A stretch of 64,000 bases of DNA, taken from positions 3,887,001 through 3,951,000 of the forward strand of contig NZ_JAHBAH010000001.1 in the NCBI RefSeq assembly GCF_020510425.1, given 5' to 3'. The notes beneath the pieces were generated by a model, which was not told the origin of the DNA, ran no database searches, and saw only the letters and a list, made by a program, of their open reading frames with translations. Positions within the stretch are counted from its first letter, which is position 1, and each line of letters opens with the position of its first letter. Shown in pieces: positions 1 through 8,873 of the stretch. The stretch comes from Quatrionicoccus australiensis. GTDB lineage: Bacteria > Pseudomonadota > Gammaproteobacteria > Burkholderiales > Rhodocyclaceae. Made by a program: the position numbers and the translations under genes.

Positions 1-371
1 TGGCGTCGGTGACAGCCAAGGGCCTCATCGACTATGAATACATCTCGCGCGAACCCGGCTCCGGGACGCGCGAAGTCATCGACAGCTATTTCCGCCAGCA
101 TGCGGTGCCGGTCGAGGCGCTCAAGACGCAAATGGAACTGGGCAGCCCGGAGGCGCTGAAAGGCGTCGTCTCCACCGGCCTCGGTTTCGCCATCGTGTCG
201 CGCGCCGTCGTCGCGAAGGAAACCCAGCTCGGTGTGCTGGCCGCGATCCCGCTCAATCCGCCCCTCAAGCGCAGCCTTTACCTGGTGCATCCGCAGGACC
301 GTTTCCGCTCGCGCCTGGCGGCTACCTTCATCGACTTTGCCAAGAGCAAGATGCGAGAACTCGCTTCATGA
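1..371 (+). CDS. LysR-family transcriptional regulator, C-terminal fragment
   Basis: Only the last ~123 residues lie in the window, read in the frame that starts at base 3; the N-terminal helix-turn-helix is cut off by the left edge. What remains matches the second half of a LysR effector-binding domain: the segment YISREPGSGTRE followed by a GSPEALKGVVSTGLGFAIVS stretch, which in this family shapes the inducer pocket and hinge. It would be a ligand-responsive DNA-binding regulator; the ligand cannot be told from this fragment. Its stop codon overlaps the alr start (ATGA, 368-371), so the two are translationally coupled. Confidence 0.85.
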   Translation, partial: ASVTAKGLIDYEYISREPGSGTREVIDSYFRQHAVPVEALKTQMELGSPEALKGVVSTGLGFAIVSRAVVAKETQLGVLAAIPLNPPLKRSLYLVHPQDRFRSRLAATFIDFAKSKMRELAS

Positions 372-1462
372 AAACCTCCCGTCCGATCCGGGCGCGCATC
401 TCCCCGGCCGCCATCCTGCATAATTATCGTCAGGCCAAGCGCCGGGCTCCCGGCGCCAAGGCCTGGGCGGTGATCAAGGCCAACGCCTATGGGCATGGTC
501 AGTGGCGCGCCGTCGAGGCGCTGCGCGGCGAAGCCGACGGCTTTGCCCTGCTCGAGACGGAAAACGCGGTGGCCCTGCGCGAAGCCGGCATCACGCAACC
601 GATCGTGCTGCTCGAAGGCATCTTCTCGGCGCGCGATGCGCGTGCTGTGGTTGAACACGGCCTGACCACGGTCATCCATTGTCCGGAGCAACTCGATCTG
701 CTGCTCGCCACGGCGCCGGCCGACGCGCCGTTGTCGATCTGCCTCAAGCTCAATACCGGCATGAACCGGCTCGGTTTCACGGCGCGGACATTGCCGGCGG
801 CGCGTGCCAGACTGGCCAGCCTGACTCGCGCCGACGTGATGTTGATGACGCATTTTGCCGAAGCCGATGGTGAGCGCGGCGTCGACTGGCAACTCGCCCG
901 CTTCAACGAACTGGCCGGCGACTGGTCGGGCAAGCGCTGTCTGGCCAATTCGGCGGCCATCCTGCGCCACCCGCAGACGCACGCCGACTGGGTGCGGCCG
1001 GGTATCATGCTCTACGGCAGCAGCCCGTTCGCCGAAACCACTGCCGCCGAACTTGAATTGCAGCCGGCGATGACGCTGAGCAGCGCCTTGATCGGCGTCC
1101 AGGATATTGCGGCCGGCGAGCGCGTCGGTTACGGCGGCACCTTCACGGCAGCACGGGCAATGCGCATCGGCGTCGTCGCCTGCGGCTATGCCGACGGTTA
1201 TCCGCGACATGCGACCAGCGGTACGCCGATCATGGTCATGGGCAAGCGTACGACGACGGTCGGGCGGGTGTCGATGGACATGCTGGCCTGCGATATCACC
1301 GACATTCCGGAAGCCGGTATCGGCGCGCCGGTCACGCTGTGGGGGCGCGGCATCGCCGGTGAGGTCACGGCAGACGAAGTGGCGGCTGCCGCCGGCACCA
1401 TTTCCTACGAACTGTTTTGTGCCCTGGCGGCACGTGTACCGCTGGAAATCGGGGATATCTGA
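368..1462 (+). CDS. alr: Alanine racemase
   Basis: PLP-dependent racemase that makes D-alanine for peptidoglycan. The 364-residue length is typical. The PLP lysine is Lys37 in AVIKANAYGHG, and the second catalytic base is the tyrosine in the RVGYGGTF segment about 250 residues in. The RVSMDML segment near residue 300 is also characteristic of the C-terminal domain. It starts inside the stop codon of the LysR fragment and ends directly before radA, so alr-radA are likely co-transcribed. One alr gene could serve both cell-wall synthesis and catabolism; the window shows no dadA nearby. Confidence 0.96.
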   Translation: MKTSRPIRARISPAAILHNYRQAKRRAPGAKAWAVIKANAYGHGQWRAVEALRGEADGFALLETENAVALREAGITQPIVLLEGIFSARDARAVVEHGLTTVIHCPEQLDLLLATAPADAPLSICLKLNTGMNRLGFTARTLPAARARLASLTRADVMLMTHFAEADGERGVDWQLARFNELAGDWSGKRCLANSAAILRHPQTHADWVRPGIMLYGSSPFAETTAAELELQPAMTLSSALIGVQDIAAGERVGYGGTFTAARAMRIGVVACGYADGYPRHATSGTPIMVMGKRTTTVGRVSMDMLACDITDIPEAGIGAPVTLWGRGIAGEVTADEVAAAAGTISYELFCALAARVPLEIGDI

Positions 1463-2821
1463 GTGGCCAAGGTCAAATCGATTTACAGCTGTACCGAATG
1501 CGGTGCAAGCAGTCCGAAGTGGCAGGGCCAGTGTCCGGGCTGCGGCGAGTGGAATACCTTGGTCGAGTCGGTCGCCGAGAAGGCGAGCGGACATCGTTTC
1601 GAGTCGCTGGCACCGACTGCGAAGTTGCAGAACCTGTCGGAAATCGAGGCGCGTGAAACCGAGCGCATCCCGACCGGGATCGGCGAATTCGACCGCGCCC
1701 TCGGCGGCGGCCTGGTGCCGGGCGGCGTCGTGCTGATCGGCGGCGACCCCGGCATCGGCAAGAGCACCTTGCTGCTGCAGGCCCTGTCGCTGCTCTCGCT
1801 GGGCCAGAAGGTGCTCTACATCAGCGGCGAGGAATCCGGCGAGCAGGTCGCCCTGCGCGCCCGCCGACTCGGTCTCGATACCCGGCAACTGCAGTTGATG
1901 GCCGAGATCAATCTCGAACGCATCGTCGGTACGTTGCAGGCCGAGCAGCCGCGCGTCGCGGTGATCGACTCGATCCAGACCCTGTGGTCGGATCAGTTGT
2001 CGAGTGCGCCGGGCTCGGTGGCGCAGGTGCGCGAATGCGCGGCGCAACTGACGCGGCTCGCCAAGCAGGCCGGCATCACCATCATCCTGGTCGGCCACGT
2101 CACCAAGGACGGCGCGCTGGCCGGGCCGCGCGTCCTCGAACACATCGTCGATACCGTGCTCTATTTCGAAGGCGACACGCATTCCAGCTTCCGCTTGGTG
2201 CGGGCCGTCAAGAACCGCTTCGGCGCGGTCAACGAACTCGGCGTCTTCGCGATGACCGAGACCGGCTTGAAGGGGGTCAGCAATCCGTCGGCGCTGTTCC
2301 TGTCGCAGCACGGTCAGGATGTCGCCGGTTCCTGCGTAATGGTGACGCAGGAAGGCACGCGGCCGCTGCTGGTCGAGATCCAGGCGCTGGTCGACACCTC
2401 GCACGGTAATCCGCGCCGGCTGACGGTCGGCCTCGAAGCGCAGCGTCTGGCGATGCTGCTCGCCGTGCTGCACCGGCATGCCGGCATTGTTTGTTTCGAC
2501 CAGGATGTTTTCGTCAATGCGGTGGGCGGCGTCAAGATTACCGAGCCGGCGGCCGACTTGGCAGTGTTGATGTCGATTACTTCTTCATTGAAAAACAAGC
2601 CGTTGCCATCGAAACTTATAGTATTTGGTGAGGTTGGTCTGGCCGGTGAAATTCGGCCGGCGCCGCGCGGTCAGGAGCGTCTGAAGGAGGCCGCCAAGCT
2701 CGGTTTTACGCGTGCCCTGATCCCCGAAGCGAATCGGCCGAAGCAGGCGATAGCCGGCATGGAGGTGATTGCCGTCAAACGGGTCGAGGAGGCAGTGGCG
2801 CGGATACGCGAGCTGGACTAA
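1463..2821 (+). CDS. radA: DNA repair protein RadA
   Basis: RecA-like ATPase that helps branch migration during recombinational repair. It starts with GTG directly after the alr stop. The N-terminus carries the four-cysteine zinc finger (CTECG and CPGCG, residues ~11-30). The ATPase core has Walker A GDPGIGKST (~residue 95) and the RadA-specific KNRFG motif (~residue 251). The last ~150 residues resemble the inactive Lon-protease-like domain. Length (452 aa) is normal for the family and all diagnostic motifs are intact. Confidence 0.97.
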   Translation: MAKVKSIYSCTECGASSPKWQGQCPGCGEWNTLVESVAEKASGHRFESLAPTAKLQNLSEIEARETERIPTGIGEFDRALGGGLVPGGVVLIGGDPGIGKSTLLLQALSLLSLGQKVLYISGEESGEQVALRARRLGLDTRQLQLMAEINLERIVGTLQAEQPRVAVIDSIQTLWSDQLSSAPGSVAQVRECAAQLTRLAKQAGITIILVGHVTKDGALAGPRVLEHIVDTVLYFEGDTHSSFRLVRAVKNRFGAVNELGVFAMTETGLKGVSNPSALFLSQHGQDVAGSCVMVTQEGTRPLLVEIQALVDTSHGNPRRLTVGLEAQRLAMLLAVLHRHAGIVCFDQDVFVNAVGGVKITEPAADLAVLMSITSSLKNKPLPSKLIVFGEVGLAGEIRPAPRGQERLKEAAKLGFTRALIPEANRPKQAIAGMEVIAVKRVEEAVARIRELD

Positions 2822-2849
2822 GCTGCTCGCTACCTCCTGACCGGCAGCC

Positions 2850-4937
2850 ATGTTCAATCTTTCGCGCTACTTCTCGACGCTCAGTTTTGTTCTCATCGTG
2901 CTGGCAGCCGGCGGCCTGGGGCTGCTTTACCGCGAGTTGTCTCTGCATCAGATCAGCGAGCTGGCAGAAAGCCGCAATGTCGCGATGGCGCAGATCTTCG
3001 AGAATGCCTTGCGCCAGCCTCTCGAACGTCTGATCAGTGCATCAATCGGGCGAGATGGCGGGGAAATGCTGCGTAGCGGAGAGATCGAGACGCTGCGCGC
3101 GAGTTCGCAGGCGTTGATGCGCAACACTGCCGTGATCAAGGTCAAGATCTACAACCGGCTCGGCTTGACGGTCTTTTCCACGGACGCCCGGCAGGTTGGC
3201 GAAAGCCGCCTGGAAAATCCCGGTTTTCGTTCGGCAATCAATGGCGTGGTGCTCAGCGAACTGGTCCATCGCAATACGGCGGATACGATGGAAGGCAGTG
3301 TCAGCGATGTCGATCTGCTGTCGAGTTACATCCCGATTTACGGTGAAGGCCACATGATAGAAGGGGTGTTCGAGCTCTATCAGGATGTCTCCCCGTTCAT
3401 GGCGCAGTCGCGGCGCAGCCTGTGGTGGGTGATGGCCGGGGTGCTGTCGGTCTGTGCCGCGCTGTACCTGATGCAGTTTCTGGTCGTACGCCGTGCCCAG
3501 CGCATTCTCAAGGAGCAGGAGGGGCGCATCAAGGCAGCGCGCGATACGCTGGAAATCCAGGTCGATGCCCGTACCGCCGAACTCAAGCGGGCCAACAGCC
3601 AGCTGGAAGAAGAGGTGGGAGTGCGGCGTCAGGCTGAAAGCAAGCTGAATTACCTGGCCTATCACGACCCGCTGACCGGGCTGGCCAACCGGCGCTGTTT
3701 CATCGAGCGCCTCGAAGAAAGCATGCAGGAAGCCGTGCGCAGCGAACAGCGCCTGGCGGTGTTGTTCATCGATCTCGACCAGTTCAAGCAGGTCAATGAT
3801 TCGCTGGGCCACGGTGTTGGCGATGAACTGCTGGTGTCGGTGGCGTCACGTCTTTCCGAGCATGTGCGCCTGATCGACATGCTGGCCCGCCTGGGTGGCG
3901 ACGAGTTCATCTGCCTGATGGAGGGTGTGCGCGATGCCGAAGATGTGGCCTTGCTGGCGCAGGAAATCAACGCGGCTTTTGCGGCGGTCTTCCTGCTCGG
4001 CGAGCACGAGCTGTTTCTTTCGGCCTCGATCGGCATCTGCCTCTATCCCGGCGATGGCGACAACGTGCTTGAGCTGATGCGCAATGCCGATACGGCGATG
4101 TACCGTGCCAAGGGGCAGGGGCGCGGCCTTTTCCATTTCTACACGCCGGAAATGACGCGCGATGCCCGCGAACGTATCCGTCTGGAAAACCTGCTGCGCG
4201 GCGCGCTCGACAATGGCGAGATTTCGTTGCATTTCCAGCCCCAGGTCGATGCGGCGGATGGCCGGCTGGTCGGTGCCGAAGCCCTGGCACGCTGGGACAG
4301 CCCGCGTCTGGGCAGCGTCAGTCCGGTGCGCTTCATTCCGCTGGCCGAGGATTCCGGCATGATCATCGCGCTCGGCAGCTGGGTGTTGCGCGAGAGTTGT
4401 CGCCAGATCGTCCAGTGGCAGGCCGCTGGCTTCGATTTGCCACAGGTGTCGGTCAATATTTCGGTCAAGCAGCTGGAGCGGCCGGGCTTTGTCAGCGATC
4501 TGGCGGCGATCATTGCCGAAACCGGCGTCACGCCGGCCTGCCTGAAACTCGAGATCACCGAGTCGGTGGTGCTGGCGATGGCCGATGCCTGCGCCTTGCT
4601 TGAGCGTGTGCGGGCGCTCGGCGTGACGCTGGCCCTCGACGATTTCGGTACCGGTTATTCGTCGCTGAGTTATCTCAAGCTTTTGCCAGTCGATCAATTG
4701 AAGATCGATCGTTCCTTCATCATCGGCATCGGCAGCAACTCCGGCGACGAGGCAATCATCGAAACGGTGATGGCGCTGGCGCGCAGCCTCGGTTTCGAGG
4801 TGCTCGCCGAAGGCGTTGAAACGGTCGGTCAGGCGGAATTTTTGAGCGGCCACGGCTGCCACCAGTTCCAGGGCTTTCTTTACGGCAAGGCGGTCGCCGC
4901 CGACGAGTTCCAGGCGACCTGGCAGGCCCGGCCATGA
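2850..4937 (+). CDS. Membrane-bound GGDEF/EAL cyclic-di-GMP enzyme
   Basis: A 695-residue inner-membrane signalling protein. Membrane segments at ~6-26 and ~193-213 flank a periplasmic sensor region of ~165 residues, followed by a short coiled coil. The GGDEF domain has an intact RLGGDEF site near residue 348, so diguanylate cyclase activity is possible. The EAL domain (GAEALARW, ~473; DDFGTGYSS, ~597; LKIDRSFI, ~617; EGVE) keeps the residues needed for phosphodiesterase activity. Which activity dominates cannot be read from sequence. Its stop overlaps the start of the downstream permease (ATGA). Confidence 0.92.
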   Translation: MFNLSRYFSTLSFVLIVLAAGGLGLLYRELSLHQISELAESRNVAMAQIFENALRQPLERLISASIGRDGGEMLRSGEIETLRASSQALMRNTAVIKVKIYNRLGLTVFSTDARQVGESRLENPGFRSAINGVVLSELVHRNTADTMEGSVSDVDLLSSYIPIYGEGHMIEGVFELYQDVSPFMAQSRRSLWWVMAGVLSVCAALYLMQFLVVRRAQRILKEQEGRIKAARDTLEIQVDARTAELKRANSQLEEEVGVRRQAESKLNYLAYHDPLTGLANRRCFIERLEESMQEAVRSEQRLAVLFIDLDQFKQVNDSLGHGVGDELLVSVASRLSEHVRLIDMLARLGGDEFICLMEGVRDAEDVALLAQEINAAFAAVFLLGEHELFLSASIGICLYPGDGDNVLELMRNADTAMYRAKGQGRGLFHFYTPEMTRDARERIRLENLLRGALDNGEISLHFQPQVDAADGRLVGAEALARWDSPRLGSVSPVRFIPLAEDSGMIIALGSWVLRESCRQIVQWQAAGFDLPQVSVNISVKQLERPGFVSDLAAIIAETGVTPACLKLEITESVVLAMADACALLERVRALGVTLALDDFGTGYSSLSYLKLLPVDQLKIDRSFIIGIGSNSGDEAIIETVMALARSLGFEVLAEGVETVGQAEFLSGHGCHQFQGFLYGKAVAADEFQATWQARP

Positions 4938-7420
4938 TCGGCCTGGCCTGGCGCCTGCTCGGGCGCGAGCTGCGCTCCGGTGAATTGCGCCTGCTGCTGG
5001 CGGCGCTGGTGGTTGCCGTTGCCGCGGTCAGCGCGGTCGGCTTTTTTGCCGACCGGGTGCGTCTGGCGCTGGACAGCCAGGCACAGCAACTGCTGGGCGG
5101 GGATCTGATATTGATTGCCGATCATCCCTGGCCGGCCGGCATTGTTGATGAAGCTGGCCGGCGTGGTCTGCAAGTTGCCGAAACGCTGACTTTTCCGAGT
5201 ATGGTGCAAGCCGCCGGGCAGGTTCAGCTGGCCGATATCAAGGCAGTCAGCAGCAACTATCCCTTGCGCGGCAGCCTGGGCGTGACGCGGATGCGCGGTG
5301 CGCCAGCCGCCGCGGTCAATGCCGGGCCGCTGGCGGGCATGGTCTGGCTCGACGAGCGTCTGGCCGATGCCCTCCAAGTCGCGCCCGGTGCCATGCTCAC
5401 CCTGGGTAACAGTCGCTTGCGGGTCGATGCGATCCTGGTGCAGGAGCCGGATCGCAGCTTCAACCTGTTCAGCCTGGCTCCGCGTCTGATGATGAATGTC
5501 GCCGATATTCCGGCGAGCGGCCTCGTCCAGTTCGGTTCGCGCGTCACTTACCGGCGCCTGCTGGCCGGTGAGCCAGGCGCGCTGAGTGGCTTCCGCAACT
5601 GGCTGGAGGGCAGGCTGGCGCACGGTGAACGTGTCGAAGATGCACAAAATGCCCGCCCGGAAATTCGCAGTGCGCTGGAGCGGGCGCAGCGCTTTCTTGG
5701 TTTGGCGACCCTGTTGACCGTTGTCCTGGCGGCGGTGGCCGTCGCCCTGGCGGCGCGCCGCTACATGCAGCGTCATCTCGATGCCTGTGCCGTGCTGCGC
5801 TGTTTCGGCATGACGCAGCGCCGGCTGATCGGTCTGCATGCCTGGCTGTTTGCCTGGCTGGCCTTGCTCGCCATCGGGCTGGGCGGTCTACTCGGATTTT
5901 TCGGTCATTTTGTTCTCAGTGAATGGCTGGCGGCTTTGCTCGGGAGCCGCTTGCCCTTGCCCGGTGCCTGGCCCTTGCTGCAAGGCGCGGCGGTCGTCCT
6001 GGTCCTGCTCTTCGGTTTTGCCCTGCCGCCGGTGCTGCAACTGAGCCGGGTGCCGACCCTGCGCGTGCTGCGCCGCGAACTGGGGCCGCCGACGCCCTGG
6101 CTGCTCGGCGGTTACGGGCTCGGCCTGTTGCTGCTCGCCGGCCTGATGTTGCTGGTGGCCGACGATAGACGGTTGGGCGGCATCGCGGTAGCCGGCTTTG
6201 CCGGCGCGCTGGGCGTTTTCTGGCTGTTTGCCCGGCTGGCCGTGCTGGTCATCGGCGGCATGCGCCGGGGCGGCGCTTTCGGCTGGCGCCAGGGCATGGC
6301 GAACCTGTCCCGGCATGCGGCCTCGAGCAGCTTGCAGATTGTCGCGCTGGCGATCGGCTTGATGGCCATGCTTCTGCTCACGGTGACCCGCGGCGAGTTG
6401 CTGGCGGCCTGGCAGAAGGCGTCGCCGCTCGATGCGCCGAACCGCTTCGTCATCAATATCCAGCCCGGGCAGCGCGCCCAGATGGCGGCGAGCCTGGCGG
6501 CCGCGGGGATCAAGGCCGAGTTGTCGCCGATGATTCGGGCGCGTTTGCAGAAAATTGCCGGTCGACCGGTTTCGGCGGCCAGTTTTCCTGAGGATGAGCG
6601 GGCGCAGCGCCTGATCGAGCGCGAGTTCAATCTCTCCTGGCGGGCCGAAATGCCGGCCGCCAACCAGATTGTCGCCGGCCGGTGGTTTGCGCCGCCGGCG
6701 AGCGGGCAGGCCGAGGCTTCGGTCGAGGAAGGGCTGGCCAGGACGCTGGGTATCAAGCTCGGCGACGAACTGCTGTTCATGATCGCCGGACAGGAAAAGT
6801 CGCTGCGCGTCAGCAGCCTGCGCAAGCTCGACTGGGATTCGATGCGCGTCAATTTCTTTGTGCTGACGCCGCCCGGCGTGATCGAGGATGCGCCGGCCAG
6901 CTACATCACCAGTTTTTATCAGCCGGAAACGGCAACTGCCTTCGGGCGGCAACTGGTGGCGCAATTTCCCAATCTGACGGTGATCGACGTGGCGGCGGTG
7001 TTGCGCCAGTTGCAGGACCTGGTCGGCCAGGTCGCCGGGGCCGTGCAGTTCATCTTCCTGTTTACGCTGGCGGCCGGTGCCATCGTGCTTTATGCCGCGC
7101 TGCTCAGTGCCTTCGACGAGCGGCGTTACGAACTGGCGGTGATGCGTGCTCTTGGCGCACGCCGCCCGCAATTGCGCCAGGCGATGCTGGCCGAACTGGC
7201 GGTGATCGGCGGTCTGGCCGGTCTGCTCGCCGCCGCCGGTGCGATGGCGCTCGGTCAACTGATCGCATGGCGGGTTTTTGCCCTGGAATTGCCGTTGACC
7301 GTATGGCTGCCGCTGGCTTCCTTGCTGGGCGGTGCGCTGCTGGCGATTGCCATCGGCTGGCTGGCCATCCGCAGCCTGCTCGATACGCCACCGCTGCAGG
7401 CCTTGCGGGCGGGGGCCTAA
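4934..7420 (+). CDS. FtsX-like ABC transporter permease, YbbP type
   Basis: An 828-residue polytopic membrane protein. One transmembrane helix near the N-terminus is followed by a large periplasmic domain, clustered helices at ~255-480, a second periplasmic domain, and three helices at the C-terminus. This duplicated FtsX/MacB layout is that of YbbP-type permeases, which work with a YbbA-like ATPase. No ATPase gene is adjacent here; instead the gene is translationally coupled to the GGDEF/EAL gene. Substrate unknown; lipoprotein or envelope-lipid handling is inferred from the family only. It overlaps the convergent RsbW-like gene by four bases. Confidence 0.85.
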   Translation: MIGLAWRLLGRELRSGELRLLLAALVVAVAAVSAVGFFADRVRLALDSQAQQLLGGDLILIADHPWPAGIVDEAGRRGLQVAETLTFPSMVQAAGQVQLADIKAVSSNYPLRGSLGVTRMRGAPAAAVNAGPLAGMVWLDERLADALQVAPGAMLTLGNSRLRVDAILVQEPDRSFNLFSLAPRLMMNVADIPASGLVQFGSRVTYRRLLAGEPGALSGFRNWLEGRLAHGERVEDAQNARPEIRSALERAQRFLGLATLLTVVLAAVAVALAARRYMQRHLDACAVLRCFGMTQRRLIGLHAWLFAWLALLAIGLGGLLGFFGHFVLSEWLAALLGSRLPLPGAWPLLQGAAVVLVLLFGFALPPVLQLSRVPTLRVLRRELGPPTPWLLGGYGLGLLLLAGLMLLVADDRRLGGIAVAGFAGALGVFWLFARLAVLVIGGMRRGGAFGWRQGMANLSRHAASSSLQIVALAIGLMAMLLLTVTRGELLAAWQKASPLDAPNRFVINIQPGQRAQMAASLAAAGIKAELSPMIRARLQKIAGRPVSAASFPEDERAQRLIEREFNLSWRAEMPAANQIVAGRWFAPPASGQAEASVEEGLARTLGIKLGDELLFMIAGQEKSLRVSSLRKLDWDSMRVNFFVLTPPGVIEDAPASYITSFYQPETATAFGRQLVAQFPNLTVIDVAAVLRQLQDLVGQVAGAVQFIFLFTLAAGAIVLYAALLSAFDERRYELAVMRALGARRPQLRQAMLAELAVIGGLAGLLAAAGAMALGQLIAWRVFALELPLTVWLPLASLLGGALLAIAIGWLAIRSLLDTPPLQALRAGA

Positions 7421-7812
7421 AGCATCAGTTCGATGATGTTGCGTCCGTTCTGACGCTGGTAGCGAAAGAGGCTGGTCATGCCACGGATCAATTCGATGCC
7501 GAGACCGCCAATATCGGCGGTGCATTCACTTGGTGCGAACCGGGTCGGATCGAAAGCGCCGGCCGTGTCGCTGTAGGTCAGCAAGGGATGGGGCATTTTT
7601 GGCTCGAAACGGATGTCGACCGCTGCGTCGCATTCCCGGCCATGGCCGTGGCGGATGGTGTTGGTCAGCAATTCCTCGACGATCAGTTGCAGGCGCTGGC
7701 CGTCGATCTGGCTCAGGCCGAAGCGCTCGGCCTGCTCGGCAAGCCAGCACATGAGGCCGGGCAGCTCGCTGTAGCGCGCACTGACTGAAATATCCGTAGA
7801 ATGGGCAGGCAT
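7417..7812 (-). CDS. RsbW-like serine kinase / anti-sigma-type ATPase
   Basis: A 131-residue GHKL ATPase of the RsbW/SpoIIAB class. The N-box is EELLTNTIRHGH (residues 46-57) and the G-box region is GGLGIELIRGM (~102-112). Such proteins phosphorylate a STAS antagonist and bind a target protein, classically a sigma factor. No sigma gene is in the window next to it. A cognate phosphatase and STAS protein are encoded a few kilobases away, which suggests a local partner-switching circuit. The gene diverges from the FecR gene with ~22 bp between the start codons. Confidence 0.85.
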   Translation of the reverse strand: MPAHSTDISVSARYSELPGLMCWLAEQAERFGLSQIDGQRLQLIVEELLTNTIRHGHGRECDAAVDIRFEPKMPHPLLTYSDTAGAFDPTRFAPSECTADIGGLGIELIRGMTSLFRYQRQNGRNIIELML

Positions 7813-7834
7813 GATTTATCGGGAGGAAGCAGAC

Positions 7835-8293
7835 ATGATTAAAACACATCACAAGGCTGCCTGGGCGCTGCTTGCGCTGGCTTTCAGCCTCGCCGCACAG
7901 GCCGCCGATCCGGCCGGCATGGTCAAGACCAGCAGCGGTCAGGTCAGTATCGAACGCGGTGGCCAGAAGCTGATCGCCGTGGTCGGCACGCCGGTCTATG
8001 TCTCCGACAAGCTGCGCACGGCAGGCGACAGCGCGGTTGGCGTGACCCTGCGCGATACCACCTTGCTGTCGGCCGGACCGAACTCCCTGATCGTCATCGA
8101 CAAGTTCGCCTACGACACCACCTCGCAGGCTGGCAACATGTCGATCGGCATTCGCAAGGGGACGCTGGCCGTGGCCAGCGGCAAGATCGCCAAGCAGACG
8201 CCGGAATCGGTCGATTTCCATACGCCGACCTCGGTGCTCGGTGTGCGCGGCACGGAGTTCGCTGTTGAAGTGGGAGGCGACAATGAAGAATGA
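7835..8293 (+). CDS. Secreted FecR-domain protein
   Basis: A 152-residue exported protein. I place the start at the second ATG (7835) because GGAGGAAG lies just upstream and a signal peptide follows at once (cleavage near AQAAD, ~residue 25). The mature part is a FecR domain: GQVSIERGG, then LRTAGDSAVGVTLRDTT, then a segment ending TPTSVLGVRGTEFAVE. In stand-alone FecR proteins of this kind there is no sigma-regulator cytoplasmic domain, so it probably acts as a periplasmic or envelope scaffold. The last eleven bases overlap the OmpA-like gene. Confidence 0.85.
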   Translation: MIKTHHKAAWALLALAFSLAAQAADPAGMVKTSSGQVSIERGGQKLIAVVGTPVYVSDKLRTAGDSAVGVTLRDTTLLSAGPNSLIVIDKFAYDTTSQAGNMSIGIRKGTLAVASGKIAKQTPESVDFHTPTSVLGVRGTEFAVEVGGDNEE

Positions 8294-8873
8294 AATGCGT
8301 CTGTCGCTGCTTTCGCTGGCATTGCTGATGCTCGCCGGCTGTGCCAGCAGTGAACGTGTGGTGCTGCTGCCTTCGGCCGATGGCCGTGCCAGCGCTGTCG
8401 TGGTGCGCGATGCCAAGGGCGAGCTGGTGCTTGATCAGCCTTATGCCGGCAGTGTGCGCAGTCAGGGCACCAACAGCGCCTACCGGTCGACGCCGGAAGA
8501 AGTGAAAGAACGCTTCGGTGCGGCCCTGGCTGCCCAACCGGCACGCCCGCGCAGCTACACGCTGTATTTCCAGGGCGGCAATCAGCTGACGCCCGAATCG
8601 CAGGCCGAGTTTGCCAAGATGCGGGCCGATGTTCTCGCCTGGTCGGCGCCGGAAATCATGGTTATCGGCCATACCGACCGGGTCGGCAGTGTCCAGTCCA
8701 ACGATGCCTTGTCGCTCAAGCGTGCCGAGTCGGTGCGCGCCTTGCTGATCGAGGCAGGAATCCCCGCCGGCAAGCTGGAAGCGGTTGGTCGCGGCGAGCG
8801 GGAACCGCTGGTGGCGACGGCTGATGAAGTCGCCGAAGGCAAAAATCGCCGGGTTGAAATCAACCTGCGCTGA
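8283..8873 (+). CDS. OmpA-family peptidoglycan-binding lipoprotein
   Basis: A 196-residue lipoprotein. The start at 8283 is preceded by GGGAGG (8272-8277) and opens into a type II signal peptide with lipobox LAGC. The C-terminal ~100 residues are an OmpA-like domain: VIGHTDRVG, LSLKRAESVR, GRGEREPL and NRRVEI, the set that binds diaminopimelate in peptidoglycan. It is co-transcribed with the overlapping FecR gene, so the pair likely forms an envelope unit. Its end overlaps the convergent CHASE2-phosphatase gene by 14 bases. Confidence 0.9.
   Translation: MKNEMRLSLLSLALLMLAGCASSERVVLLPSADGRASAVVVRDAKGELVLDQPYAGSVRSQGTNSAYRSTPEEVKERFGAALAAQPARPRSYTLYFQGGNQLTPESQAEFAKMRADVLAWSAPEIMVIGHTDRVGSVQSNDALSLKRAESVRALLIEAGIPAGKLEAVGRGEREPLVATADEVAEGKNRRVEINLR

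Noticed and set aside
278..2479. Long minus-strand open frame (733 codons) opposite alr and radA
   Set aside because: It is the antisense of two well-supported genes in a GC-rich genome; it has low-complexity composition and no domain.
7417..8873. Classical FecI-FecR-FecA iron signalling locus
   Set aside because: No ECF sigma factor or TonB receptor is present and the FecR protein lacks the cytoplasmic regulatory part.
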